Positions 1-10,850 of a stretch of DNA of 64,000 nucleotides are shown here, piece after piece (position 1 is the stretch's first letter; the number at the start of each line of letters is the position of its first letter). This stretch comes from Aurelia coerulea (Eukaryota > Cnidaria > Scyphozoa > Semaeostomeae > Ulmaridae). The notes beneath the pieces are model-generated. The model worked only from the letters and a program-made list of their open reading frames with translations. It did not search any database and was not told where the DNA came from. The stretch is from contig CM076952.1 in the NCBI GenBank assembly GCA_039566865.1, positions 12,916,501 through 12,980,500 on the forward strand, read 5' to 3'. The position numbers and the translations under genes were made by a program.

Positions 1-1054
1 CAGGAACGCTACAAATAAGATATAGCTTTCAAAATTTCACATGTTACGTGAATTATGTCTAGAAATAACATGAAAATATTTGTTTGTGTGATTTTCGAAA
101 ATCGTAGACGAATTAAAGCTATTTTCTGCGAAGAAAGCTAATGGGCCTACCTTCACCAGCAGCAAAATCCCAGTAATCGGCATTAAATCACTCTTTTTCG
201 CAACAATAACCAGCGGATACATTAACGAATAACTTCACCACAAATCCAATTTCTTTCCACCATTCTATCATCGATAATTTCGATAAAATGTGACAAGATT
301 TTACAGCGTCTGCAGCAAACCGTCTAACTACCGTCAATTCAAAGTTTTCTTGTTGCAAACGCGTTGGAAGTCTTGCAAGACTTCATAAAACAAAAAGGTT
401 TTGCAAGACTTAGGTCTCCCATATGACACAGCAAAATGACACCTTTGAGAATAGATTGCACACAGCACACTCCTGGAGGCATTCTATCGTTGCAAAATAA
501 AGAGAAATTAAAACATTTCTCAAAGATTGCAAATTTCTTTGTCACATCGGAATAGTACATACTTTTTGTAAAGAAATTTCCCCTGCAATCTATTCTCGAA
601 GGTGTATAATCTATTATCAAAGGTAACAATTTGCTGTGTCATATGGGAGACCTGAGCCTTGCACAACCTTTTGTTTTATGCAAGCTTTCCTGGTGTTTGC
701 AACAAGAAAACTTTGAATCGACGGTAGTTGGACGGTTTGCTGCAGAGGCTGTAAAGTCTTGTCACATTTTATCGAAATTATCGATGATAAAATGGTGGAA
801 AGAAATTGGATTTGTGGTGAAGTTATTCGTTATTGTATCCGCTGGTTATTATTGCGAAAAAGAGTGATTTAATGCCGATTACTGGGATTTTGCTGCGGGT
901 GAAGGTAGGCCCATTAGCTTTCTTCGCAGCAAATAGCTTTAATTCGTCTAGGATTTCCGAAAATCACACAAACAAATATTTTCATGTTATTCCTGGACAT
1001 AATTCACGTAACCTGTGAAATTTTGAAAGCTATATCATATTTGTAGCGTTCCTG
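1..1054. mobile_element. Foldback element, near-perfect 1.05-kb palindrome
   Basis: The first ~440 bases are the reverse complement of the last ~430. The left tip CAGGAACGCTACAAAT returns inverted as ATTTGTAGCGTTCCTG at 1039-1054. The arms converge on a ~190-base unpaired centre near 440-627, bounded by GGTCTCCCATATGACACAG and its complement. Short ORFs inside are products of the palindrome and show no recognised domain. The left edge coincides with the window start, so the true end and any target duplication cannot be seen. This is a hairpin-type non-autonomous element; the superfamily is unknown. Confidence 0.85.
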
Positions 1055-1360
1055 AAGAATTCTTGAACAAAGGCCAATTTCGAAGGAATTAAATTCGATG
1101 TAACGCCGATCCCTGACGAGATTTTAACCAAATGCAAAAAAACAAATGTGGAGCGAGGCCTCTCGAATCGACTCATGGTAAAACAAGCTCTGTATCTTTA
1201 TTACTCGAATATCCATATTCATTTTCGTGAAGGTACTCGAAAATTTATCTCGAAAGCGTTATTTTCAGTCATGTGATCGGAATACGACGATATAATTGGC
1301 TTATTAGCGTGAAATTGGAAGATTTGCGGGTTTCCCTGTGCCCTATTGAAAGATTTGACT
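1055..1360. other. Unannotated spacer
   Basis: AT-rich sequence with no convincing ORF, repeat or RNA. The last ~100 bases may be decayed upstream Penelope reverse-transcriptase sequence. Confidence 0.5.
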
Positions 1361-1705
1361 CATATGCTGGTGCAGGATAAACTGTCGGTATGGTGGAGGT
1401 AAATAGATGACGTTTTTATAATTTGGCATCATGGGGAGGAAAAACTCAGGGAATTTGTGAACTTTTTAAATGGAGCGCATGAATCGATAAAGTTCACAGC
1501 AGAATGGCCCACAGAAAAGGTGAATTTTCTTGATGTTCAAGTCATCAGACAGGGTAACAAACTTATAACGGATTTGTTTACAAAGCCTACTGATACCCAT
1601 CAACTCTTGCATCGAGCTTCATGTCATCCTAACCACACCAAAAAGGGAATTCCATATAGCCAGGCCCTTCGAATTCGTCGTATTTGCTCAGAGGACAAGG
1701 CATTG
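1361..1705 (+). pseudogene. Penelope-like element reverse transcriptase fragment
   Basis: The frame starting near 1370 reads LVQDKLSVWWR-stop-IDDVFIIWHHGEEKL, then FTAEWP, NFLDVQV, DLFTKPTDTHQLLHRASCHP and IPYSQALRIRRICS. These are the hallmark C-terminal blocks of Penelope-type (GIY-YIG class) retroelement polymerases. The catalytic block is normally RYIDD. Here its tyrosine codon is TAA at 1400-1402, so the copy is dead. The open part begins near 1457 and runs on into the neighbouring satellite, which adds about 28 unrelated residues. The N-terminal RT and endonuclease are missing. Family assignment is confident from several conserved blocks. Confidence 0.85.
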
Positions 1706-1956
1706 TACAGCGGTTTTTGCTGCGAGTATTTTGTAAATCCGTACAGCAGTTTAGCACTTTTGCTGCGGAGTTTTAGGAAATAGCCTTGAATTCTATAGCT
1801 CTTCCAGCAGTTTTTATTTTTGCTGCGAGAATCCGTACAGCAGTTTGTATTTTTGCTGCGAGAATCCGTACAGCAGTTTGTATTTTTGCTGCGGAATTTT
1901 TACGAAATAGCCTTGATCTTTTTATCTCGTCCAGCGGTTTTTGCTGCGAGTATTTG

Positions 1957-2119
1957 TTAATTTTGTAATTTATTTTAGACTTTATTTATTTGAATTTATT
2001 TTTAGATTAGACTTGTAAATTTTGTAAATAAGTAGGCCTTAATTAGCTGTATTTTTAGCTATGGTTTCGCTTCATCCTACTTTGTAAATAAATAAATGAT
2101 GATGATGATGATGATGATA
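1957..2119 (+). repeat. LINE 3' tail, copy 1 inside satellite
   Basis: Contains the 3' hairpin of the local CR1-like LINEs: arms AAGTAGGC and CCTACTTT flank TTAATTAGCTGTA, followed by an (ATG)n run. No ORF precedes it, only the satellite. Confidence 0.7.
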
Positions 2120-2310
2120 AATCCGTACAGTCAGTTTAGCACTTTTTGCTGCGGAGTTTTAGGAAATAGCCTTGAATTCTTTAGCTCGTCCAGCAGTTTT
2201 ATTTTTTGCTGCGAGAATTCGTACAGCAGTTTATATTTTTGCTGCGGAGTTTTTACGAAATAGCCTTGATCTTTTTATCTTTTTCCAGCGGTTTTTGCTG
2301 CTAGTATTTT

Positions 2311-2471
2311 GTAAATTTTGTAATTTATTTTAGACTTTATTTATTTGAATTTATTTTTAGATTAGACTTGTAATTTTTGTAAATAAGTAGGCCTTAATTA
2401 GCTGTAATTTTAGCTATGGTTTCATTTCAGCCTACTTTGTAAATAAATAAATGATGATGACGATGATGATG
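2311..2471 (+). repeat. LINE 3' tail, copy 2 inside satellite
   Basis: Second copy of the hairpin and (ATG)n tail, nearly identical to the copy at 1957. It arose with the satellite's higher-order unit rather than by independent insertion. Confidence 0.7.
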
Positions 2472-2841
2472 TTAACTCCGTACAGCAGTTTAGCACTTTT
2501 GCTATGGAGTTTTAGGAAATAGCCTTGAATTATATAGCTTATTTTTTGCTGCGAGAATCCGTACAGCAGTTTATATTTTTGCTGCGGGATTTTTACGAAA
2601 CAGCATTGATCTTTTTATCTCGTCCAGCGGTTTTTTGTTGCGAGTATTTTGTAAATCCATACAGCAGTTTAGCATTTTTGCTGTGGAGTTTTAAGAAATA
2701 GCCTTGAATTCTATAGCTCGTGCAGCAGTTTTATTTTTTGCTGCGAGAATCCGTACAGCAGTTTGTATTTTTGCTGCGGAATTTTTTACGAATTAGCCTT
2801 GATCTTTTTATCTCGTCCAGCGGCTTTTGCTGTGAGTATTT

Positions 2842-3006
2842 TGTTAATTTTGTAATTTATTTCAGAATTTATTTATTCGAATTTAATTTTAGATTAGACT
2901 TGTAAATTTTGTAAATAAGTAGGCCTTAATTAGCTGTAATTTTGGCTATGGTTTCGTTTCAGCCTACTTTGTGAATAAATAAATGATGATGATGATGATA
3001 ATGATA
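2842..3006 (+). repeat. LINE 3' tail, copy 3 inside satellite
   Basis: Third copy of the hairpin and (ATG)n tail, ending the last well-conserved higher-order unit. Confidence 0.7.
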
Positions 3007-4130
3007 AATCCGTACATCCGTTTAGCAATTTTGCTGCGGAATTTTATGAAATAGCCTAGACCTTTTTAACTCATCCAGCGGTTTTTTGCTGCGAGGATTT
3101 TGTGGCTGTAAATCCATTCAGCAGTTTGTATTTTTTGCTGCGGCATTTTTACGAAATAGCCTTGATCTTTTTAACTGTCCAGTGGTTGTTTGCTGCGAGA
3201 ATGTTGTCGTTGTAAATCCGTATAGCAGTTAACATTTATGCTGCGGGAATGGTTTGGAAATAGCCTTGAGAATTTTGTTGTGAATCCGTACAGCAGTTTG
3301 CGTTTTGCTGCCGAATTTCTAGAACTCGTCCAACGGTTTTTTTGCCGCGATCATTTGTTGTTGTAAATCCGTACGGCTTTTAGCATTTTTGCTGCGGAAT
3401 TTTACGAGATACCCTTGAATTTTACAGTTCGTCCATCAGAATTATTTTGCTGCGAGAATCTCATTGTTGCAAATCCGTACAGCAGTTAGCATTTTTTGTT
3501 GTGGAAGTTTTTTAGGAAAGTATATGATTTTGTAGCTTGTCCAGCAGTTTTCTTTTTGCTGGGAGAATTTTCATTTCTTGTAAATCCGCAGAAGGATTAG
3601 CATTTTTGATGCAAAGTTTTTAGGGAATAGCCTTGAATGTTTAGCTCGTCCAGCAGTTTTACTTTTGCTGCTAGAATTTCGTTGTAATTTATCCGTACAG
3701 CAGTTAGCATATTTTTGCTGAGGAATATTTAAGGGACAGTTTTGAATATTCAGCAGCTGTAACCTTTGCAGTAGGGTGTTGTGATGGCCTTAGACATGTC
3801 CAGCAGATTTGTCTTTTGCTGTGGGAATTTTCTGATAAGTCAAACCCATCCAATAGTTTTGTATTTTGCTGCGGGACATTGAGATATTTTAAGGCCTTTC
3901 CAGCAGCTTTGTTTATTTGATTAAGACCTTTGCCAGATTTCAGATTTGTTCATCAATTGCTAATTTTGCTGTAAAGTATTTTGAAAATTTTAAGACCTAT
4001 TTAGCTGGTATATTTGCTGCGGGACGTTGTAAATTTTAAAGCCTGTTCAGCTGATTACTTCGCTGTGAGTTGTGCGTCATTTCATAAACCTGTTCAGCCG
4101 TCAGATTTTTGTGGTGATATGGTTTTTACA

Positions 4131-4504
4131 GTTTAATATGTTGGCTGGGGAATTTTTTAGAAAGGTTTTCATAAGTAATGTTCTCTGTCCAATGTTTTAT
4201 TGTCCATTGACTTCACTACTGAATTAGTTAAACCTCTTAATGGAACTAAACAAATCATAACGGTGAAGAAATACAGAAATTCTTGTATCCAAGTGATATT
4301 TAGGTGCTAAGTTTCTCTCCTCGCTTCGACCTGCCGGGGGCTCAACTAAGAACCTTTACACTCGGCTAATGCTGCTGGGCTCCGAATGGTCGAAGCTAGG
4401 GGGCATCCCGGTCTTTTGTTTTGACCCTATTAATTTCTCTAATTTGTTCATTTGCTATTTTTCAAGTAACATGACATCTTTAGGTAGTAAACTTAGATAA
4501 CCAT
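4131..4504. other. Spacer with a stem-loop
   Basis: No gene seen. GCTTCGACC at 4323-4331 pairs with GGTCGAAGC at 4388-4396 around a 56-base loop. It could be a small structured repeat, but nothing identifies it. Confidence 0.35.
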
Positions 4505-4546
4505 GAGACTTTTTACTTCAGAAAAATTTGTCAAAATGGTACTTTA

Positions 4547-6370
4547 GACTCAAAATTATTTTGGAAAAAGATAAAACCATACTTGTTTGGGAAAAATCAT
4601 GGTGATTCAGACATCTGTCTGTCAGAGAATGATTCGCTAATCACTGACCCAAAAAACATCGCTGAAATCATGAACAAATACTTCATTAGTGTTGGCCTGA
4701 ACACAGATCAAATCAACACAAAAGAGGATCCCAATCCATCTCTGCACCAAATCATTAAGATGTTTGAAAAACATACCAGCATAATCGGAATAAAAAACAA
4801 CTTGAAACACAAGATGCCTTTTGAATTCCAACCTATTACTAAAGAAAGGTTGAAAGAAATTATCCTAAATCTTGACCACAAAAAAGCTTGTGGCCATGAT
4901 ATGATAAGTGCTAAATTCTTAAAGCTCTCACTGGACATCATTTCAGGGCCTTTGGTAAATATTTTAAACAAATGCATCGTTCAAGGAACATTTCCCAGTT
5001 TGATGAAAATGGCAGTTGTTTCTCCTGTGTACAAAAAGAAAGATCCTTTCAACAAAGAAAATTATCGACCAATTAGTGTTCTAACAGCTCTCTCTAAAGT
5101 CTTTGAAAAGGCAATAGAACGCCAACTATCTCCATTTCTCAACAGGAACTTCTCCAATTTCTTATGTGCCTACAGAAAACATTTTTCATCCCTGCATGCT
5201 TTAATAAGATTAATAGAAGAATGGAAAACTAGTCTGGAAGCTAACAAACTCATTGCAGCTGTACTCATGGATTTATCCAAAGCCTTTGACAGCCTCCCCA
5301 TAAATCTACGAATTGCCAAATTGGATGCTTATGGAGTTGGTATAAATTCAGTCAAATTATTAAGAAGCTATTTCAAAAACAGAAAACAAATGGTGAAGGT
5401 AAATGGGTACTTTAGTTCATGGGGGCCACTTAGTCAAAGAGTACCTCAAGGTTTAATACTTGGGCCATTGCTCTTCAACCTCTTTATTAATGATATCTTT
5501 CTGTTCATCCAGGAGGGTTCCCTATGTAATTTCGCAGATGATAACACAATTTCGATTTCTGCTGAGAATGCTGATGATCTCTATAGACTAGTGCAACTTA
5601 ACACCAATAAATGCATTGACTGGTTCAATTCAAATCATATGACAGCCAACCCATCTAAATGTCAGTCAATGATTGTTGGCAAAAATGATAACCAAATTAA
5701 AGAATTTCAAATAAACAATAATTTCAAAATAAACGTGAGTAATGAAGTAACTCTACTTGGAATTCAAATTGACCAACAACTAAAATTTGACTCACATATC
5801 GATAATATCTGTAAAAAAGCTGCCATGCAGCTAAACGCAATCAAAAGACTAGCTAGATTCATGGGTAACAAAGAGAGACAAGTAATCGTGAATTCTTTCA
5901 TTCTTTGTCACTTCAATTACTGTCCCCTTATCTGGTTATTTTGCAGTAATTCAAGCCAAAAGAAAATCGAGAAAGTCAACGAGAGGGCCCTACGATTAGC
6001 ACTCTCAGATTATGCTTCATCATATAGTAATCTCCTAATCAAGGCCGAATCTAATACAATTCATATTCATTCTATTAGGCTATTGGCACTTGAAATTTAC
6101 TAAACTTTGCACAACTTAAATCCAGCATTTATGAAAGATTATTTTCTCCCAAAATCAACCAGCTATAATCTTCGAAGAAATGACATTCTAGTTGTTCCTA
6201 AAGTCAAAAGTACAAATTATGGCATAAAATTGATTAGCTTTTTGGGTCCAAAGGTTTGGAATTCTCTTCCAAATGAAATAAAGTCATCCAAAAATGCATA
6301 TCAATTCAAAATTCTCATAAAAGATTGGTTTTTCAACAATCAATGCGCCTGCAACGCTTGCAGTCAATAA
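4547..6370 (+). pseudogene. LINE reverse transcriptase, one nonsense codon
   Basis: Residues are numbered from 4583. This non-LTR RT copies LINE RNA into DNA at the target site. Visible blocks: NYRPISVLTALSKVFEKAIE (160-179), motif A VLMDLSKAFDSLP with Asp 230, motif B VPQGLILGPLLFNLFIND (288-305) and motif C FADD (317-320). The C-terminal thumb ends in a Cys cluster (CACNAC), shared with two other LINE copies here. The frame is open from about 4547. The only break is TAA at 6101-6103, in LEIY-stop-TLHNLNP, where relatives have a Lys codon (AAA). The Ser usual after VPQG is Leu. No EN domain remains, so the copy is not autonomous. Confidence 0.85.
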
Positions 6371-6412
6371 GTTCCATAATGCAATCTCTAAAATTGCTTC
6401 ATGTTAGTGTAT

Positions 6413-6441
6413 ATTAGTGCTCACACTATCGTAAAACTAAC
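6413..6441 (+). repeat. LINE 3' UTR hairpin
   Basis: GTTAGT...ACTAAC stem 43 bases past the stop codon. The equivalent stem is seen at 10448-10494 and, inverted, at 56215-56263. It probably serves as the RT recognition structure of this LINE group. Confidence 0.6.
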
Positions 6442-6526
6442 ATTAAATAAGGTAAATTAAACTAAAAGCACCATCAAAAAACAACAGAAAATAAAATATA
6501 TGAAAAACACTGTTATTTTAAAAAAC

Positions 6527-6549
6527 GTTTCGATTAAAATCTTCATCAG
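6527..6549 (-). ncRNA. Hammerhead ribozyme core (Penelope type)
   Basis: On the minus strand CTGATGA is followed by a 4-bp stem (GATT/AATC) and then GAAAC, the invariant hammerhead core. Cnidarian Penelope elements are known to carry such minimal ribozymes in their pseudo-LTRs. The flanking 6550-6790 sequence, with an internal duplication, fits a Penelope end. I did not establish stems I and III or the cleavage site. Confidence 0.55.
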
Positions 6550-6582
6550 TTTACTTTACAACTCCGGACAGCCAGGTTTATA

Positions 6583-6776
6583 TACAATGTAAATAAAATT
6601 ATATTAACATAAGATTTACATAAAATCAAAATTACGATACCCTTGATACATTCCAAACTATAGACTTACAATAATACAGACGTTTTACAGCGTAAACAAA
6701 ATTAACATAAACTTATTTAGATAAAAGCAAAAATACCCTAGACACATTCCAAACCATAAAATTACAATCATACAGC
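6583..6776. repeat. Two-copy imperfect tandem repeat, ~100 bp
   Basis: 6583-6681 and 6685-6776 share the order (A)TGTAAA..AAAATTA, ACATAA, AAAATACC, GACACATTCCAAAC and ACAATCATACAG, with about 20% divergence. The repeat abuts the hammerhead core and may be the rest of a Penelope end. Confidence 0.55.
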
Positions 6777-6789
6777 CCATCTTTTAACC

Positions 6790-7130
6790 TTTTACCCACA
6801 TGGGATTGAGAGTGTCAGCCGAAATATAAATGTTTACAAGGAAACAGGAAAACAGACGCCAGCCAGTAACCCTCCAAGGATTTGCTTAAGTTGCTAAATC
6901 CCGAATGGCCCGATGGGGAATTCCACCCCAACACCACGTGCAAATTGCACGAAGTTAACCAGCCAGCATCTCCTCCCCCCCCCTGAGATCTAAGTGCAAT
7001 GGTAGAAGGATTAAGCGCTCCCGCAGGCAAACAAGTCCAACTCGACATCCGCTACCCTTTCATTTAGGCCCTGTGGAGAAAATAGACCCAATTTATACTG
7101 CCAAAATAGCTCCTTAGCATTAAATAAGGT
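6790..7130. other. Unannotated spacer
   Basis: Slightly GC-richer unique sequence with a run of C at 6974-6983. No gene or element recognised. Confidence 0.5.
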
Positions 7131-7150
7131 ATTATTATTATTATTATTAT
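7131..7150. repeat. (TTA)n microsatellite at LINE 3' junction
   Basis: Six TTA/ATT units exactly at the 3' side of the minus-strand LINE whose ORF ends at 7253. A matching array lies on its 5' side. Confidence 0.85.
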
Positions 7151-7252
7151 CTTTTATAAAAGCTACTTCAAGCCACTAATTAAGACTACCAAAGTTTGTT
7201 AGCCTATTGATTTTACAGTGTGCACGACATATACAGTCTGAGTTCCAAATGT

Positions 7253-8431
7253 TCATTCCGGTTGCACCACTCCCGACAGTACTTTCCTCATAATTGATTC
7301 ACTGTCAATTAGCATTGTCTTCTGCATTTCCTTCACTATTCTTTCAGTCTCGGTTTCAGCTTCTATCATTTTTTGAACATTCTTCCACAATTTTCCAATT
7401 CCTCCACCCAAACATCCAACGACTAATGGGACAACTTCCACTTTGTACCCTACACGATTTTCCCTTGTTTCAAAGGCTAGCTGCTGATATTTATCCAATT
7501 TCTCCTTCACCTTTGCTTCGATGTTATTTTCTTGTGGGCATGCCATGTCACAAATCCATATTCTTTTTGTCACCTTATCTTCAAGTGTTAGGTCTGGCCT
7601 CCTTGCCGAACTGCTTTGTCTCAGTTTGTACTCAAAGTCCCATACTAATTTCCCTTTCATATTCTCAAATACTTTTCCTTTCTCCCACTTCTCTTTGTAC
7701 CACACTATGTTTTCATCGATTATTTCATACCTCTTTGCCCATGCAACAGCTAGAACCATCAACGCTTTGTTGTGACGTTGTAAATACTCTTTGCCAGCTA
7801 ACATTTGGCACCCGGCTAACAAGTGATGAACTGTCTCTCTAAACGACCCACATAGTCTGCACATGTCTCCTCCATCTGCTATTCCCCTTGAAACTTTCCA
7901 TGATTTCGTTTCAACCATCTGTTCTTGTAAGTTCACTATTGCTGCCGTTTTCCTAGGATCCAAGTTACATTCTAACCACATATGACACTCTGTTTCCTGC
8001 TTGCTGTGCGTCTCGCTTTGAAATTGCTTTCGTTTATATTTCTCAATTAACAACATTTCGTTTCCTTTCCTCAAAACATCCTTGATCTTCTTCCAACTTT
8101 TCCTCCAGTTTCCAATTTGCAGTTCTCCATCTAGTTCTATACCTTCATCTTTAAACTTCAATGCGTGTCCAATCTCATTTATCATTTCCTCGGCTGCAGT
8201 TTTCAGCGAGTTGTATTCTTTCGACTTTTCCTGCTTCCATGCAACTTTTATCCATCTGCTTTCTGATGCCGCCATATAGCAAGCTACCCTGATCTTAGTT
8301 TCTGTGTATACAACTCTTAGAGATTTTAATCCTCGTCCTCCGACTTTTCTTTTTAGATATAATCTCTCTTCACTTGACTGTCTTCCTAACATGTTGTTAC
8401 TTCTGAGCTCTCGTTTTATTATTATTATCAC
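7253..8431 (-). pseudogene. R2/R4-type LINE C-terminus: zinc knuckle plus REL-like endonuclease
   Basis: The 392-codon open frame is the C-terminal part of an early-branching LINE polyprotein. GGRGLKSLRVVYTETK (about 32-47) resembles the linker after the RT. CRLCGSFRETVHHLLAGC (about 191-208) is a CCHC zinc knuckle. RRPDLTLED...RIWICDMACPQENN followed by KYQQL and VVPLVVGCLGGG has the order of the PD-(D/E)xK restriction-like endonuclease of R2/R4 elements. The enzyme would nick the target and prime reverse transcription. The RT core is missing: the frame begins inside a TTA array, which encodes the leading IIII residues. I infer a 5'-truncated insertion. An R4/Dong relative is likely because that clade targets TAA repeats, but I cannot place it firmly without an alignment. 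Confidence 0.75.
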
Positions 8432-8483
8432 TATTATTATTATTATTATTATTATTAATATTATTATTATTATTATTATTATT
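8418..8483. repeat. (ATT)n microsatellite at LINE 5' junction
   Basis: About 20 ATT units with a few interruptions, abutting the 5' end of the REL-type LINE fragment. Together with 7131-7150 it brackets the insertion. Confidence 0.85.
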
Positions 8484-8499
8484 GTTATTATTAAGGTTT

Positions 8500-9524
8500 A
8501 TATACATACTGTGGGAGGAATCAAGCAAAGTATAAAAACAGCGATTATTGCCATAGAAATTTCGACGGAGAGCCCCCTAGCTCGACTCTTCGGAATTCAG
8601 CGTTCAAAAGTATTGGAGCATGGCTTGATGGTATTATTTTAAAAGCTATGGACAATTTTGTGGAAGGTGTATAAGGTTTTATTTCTACATTCTCAGCGAA
8701 TATTATACGTATCTACAGTTTAACTATGTACTATATATCGGGAGCGCATTATTGCTACTTTAATGAATTGCAATTTTCAATACATCACTACGGAGTATAC
8801 GATAAAATATCATTGCCCCGTGCTATACAAACCTAAAAGGGATACCGCTTTAAGATTTATTATGTATCAAATGTGAATTTCGCAACTTTGCTTTTGTGGG
8901 TCTGATGAAACTAAGCAGCCCGAATTATTGCAAAAGTGGGTTGATCTGCATGCCTGTCGCTCAGAAAAAGCGACTATTCTCACGGAATGTTATGAGATAT
9001 CGTCTAATAGATCATATGGCTGTTAAGTTCGCGCCATAACAGTTAAATAGGTTACAGTTGGCGTGAGCACAAAGAATGAATTTGCATCATCTACAAGGTA
9101 TGGAAAAATCTAAACAAATCTTTATGGAATTCTATTAGGTGTTCACGGAAGAATATTTTCTTTTTTGAAATTTTAGTTGCAGATATTATCATTGTAAGTA
9201 AGGGTTTTCTGTATTAGCACCTGGAAATTGCGGGACATTCTAGGAGTGTCGTTTTGTAAATTTGTACTTTGAATGATTCATTGTCAATTTTTCAACCGTT
9301 GCATTTATCTATTTTTTGTATTTGCTATCTGTTTGCTGCTCGTTTTCTGAATCAAACTTTAACAACAGTGTATTTTCAAAAACGACAAAGATTTAGACAA
9401 GACCTGCTTAATACCACTTATTTCCTAGTTTCTGAGTGTTGGAGAGGGTATTTCCTAGCATATTTCTCCCTTCTATGAGCATTATGTTTCCTTTGGGAAT
9501 TCTTGCTTCATGTTAACTACAAGT
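8500..9524. other. Unannotated unique sequence
   Basis: No convincing gene, repeat or structural RNA. The longest ORFs are under 70 codons and lack recognisable composition. Confidence 0.5.
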
Positions 9525-9909
9525 AGTCTCCGAAGCACTCCCCATATCTAAATATTTGGTAAGGAGAGCATAAGGTCTGTGAGAATATAACACTAGTCTC
9601 ACAGGACCGAATGCTCGGAAATTTTAATATTTTAGTCCCACGGGCCTAGCTTTTGCAAAATCGCCTCTCTTGGGACTACTTATAGTCCCCCACAGTCTAA
9701 GGGTCATCTTTAAACCTTTGTAGCAGTCAGTTTCAGCCCTCTTCAAGAAACAATGAACATCGGTGAACTCGAAATCGACCCACCCTCCTCCCTCAGTGGC
9801 AGCGCACGTTTAAAACCACTCTCCTTACCACAACAGCGAAGTCTCCTTCGCACTCCCCATATCTAAATATTTGGTAAGGAGAGCATAAGGTCTGTGAGAA
9901 TATAACACT
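9525..9909. mobile_element. 385-bp unit with 70-bp terminal direct repeats
   Basis: 9525-9594 and 9840-9909 are nearly identical direct repeats, both containing CACTCCCCATATCTAAATAT. The 245 bases between them have no ORF. The arrangement could be a miniature LTR-like unit or a simple tandem duplication. The right repeat directly abuts a LINE fragment. No target duplication was found. Confidence 0.5.
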
Positions 9910-10530
9910 GTACAACTCATTCATAATGTCTCAGTTTAATTATTGTCCGTTGATATGGATGTTTTGCGGAAAGGTTGCGAATAATGATCTCAATCGCACC
10001 CATAAGAGAGCGCTTCGAATTCTCTTCAACGATTTTATATCTTTTTTGATGAGTTGTTACAGAGAGGAAAGGAGTGCACTATCCATCAAAAGAACTTGCA
10101 AAAGTTAATGCTCGAGGTTTATAGCAGTTTAACACAACAAAACCCTTCTTTTTTGTGGGATATGTTCCATGAAAAGGACAATAATTACAATATACGATCA
10201 AAGAATCTGTTGATGTTGCCTCAAACTAAAACAGCTACTTATGGCAACGATAGTTTATCTTTTCGTGGTAGCATATTATGGAATTCCCTGCCCAATGATA
10301 CAAAAATTGCCACCTCCGTCTGTTCTTTTAAGTCATGCATAAAAAAATGGATTGAAGAGACTTGCCGTTGCAAAATTTGTAAATAGGGTATTTTAGGGTA
10401 TTTTCGTTTCTTATCATGAACTGTAATTTATTTTGTTTTTGTAAATAGTTGGTCTTTATTAGTTCTTGAAGTAGAGCTATTTTTAATAACCAACTTTAAA
10501 GAATGTTATAATAATAGTAATAATAAAAAT
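9910..10530 (+). pseudogene. LINE RT C-terminal fragment with 3' tail
   Basis: Starts mid-protein at NSFIMSQFNYCPLIWMFC, continues RALRILFNDF, then shifts frame in a T-run near 10036-10046. It resumes as ECTIHQKNLQKLMLEVYSS and ends ..WIEETCRCKICK-stop at 10386. The terminal CxCxxC cluster matches the other CR1-like copies here. The 3' UTR has the GTTGGT (10448-10453) / ACCAAC (10489-10494) hairpin and an ATAATA-rich tail. A severely 5'-truncated, frameshifted copy of the same group as the element at 4505. Confidence 0.8.
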
Positions 10531-10539
10531 AATATATTA

Positions 10540-10850
10540 ATAGAAGCGGTCCTAAAACGGAGCCTTGTGACACACCTGATGTGACACCGAGCCATGAGCT
10601 ATAAGTGGAGTTAATTTTGACACGCTGTCTTCTCGCCGTTAGGTAACTAACTGTGCAGCAGTCGTAGACTGTTCATCCCAAAGCCATACACTTCAAGTTT
10701 TGCGATAAGGAGATCATGTGGCAAGCAATCATATGCTTTTGAAAGATCCATAAGCACCATGCCCACTATATCATCTAGTCCTGCACGACAGTTTTCGACC
10801 AGCTTTATCAATGCATAAAACAGCTTTATCAATGCAAAAAACTATAACGG
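10540..10850 (-). pseudogene. LINE RT fragment (motifs A to B)
   Basis: Minus-strand frame from 10832: VGMVLMDLSKAYDCLPHDLL (motif A), YGFGMNSLRLLHS. A four-base AGTT duplication near 10650 then shifts the frame to SYLTARRQRVKINSTYSSW and GVSQGSVLGPL (motif B). It lies tail-to-tail against the fragment ending at 10530. No EN, thumb or 3' end is present. Confidence 0.75.

Larger units (their letters stand above)
1706..4130. repeat. Degenerate dyad satellite with CAGCAG / TGCTGCG units
   Basis: About 2.4 kb of diverged tandem units. Each pairs a CAGCAGTTT block with a TTTTGCTGCG block, so every unit is itself a small inverted repeat. The blocks are joined by recurring phrases such as AATCCGTACAG and GAAATAGCCTTGA. 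Units are well preserved at the left, where three ~350-530 base higher-order copies each end in a LINE-type tail. They decay steadily to the right and are barely recognisable by 4100. Short ORFs here are repeat translations, not genes. Confidence 0.8.
4505..6450 (+). mobile_element. LINE 1: CR1/Jockey-group element, 5'-truncated
   Basis: The readable element starts in the linker upstream of the RT (FWKKIKPYL near 4556) and runs to the 3' hairpin. The endonuclease half is absent. The 3' UTR carries GTTAGT (6413-6418) and ACTAAC (6436-6441) at the same place as the hairpins of the LINE copies ending near 10494 and 56215. An A-rich segment follows with no clear microsatellite tail. Confidence 0.8.

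Noticed and set aside
7294..7842. 182-codon plus-strand ORF
   Set aside because: Antisense shadow of the R2/R4-type LINE frame; rich in Ser, Phe and Leu, with no domain.
9525..9909. Full LTR retrotransposon
   Set aside because: No gag-pol ORF, no primer-binding site, and the interior is only 245 bases.
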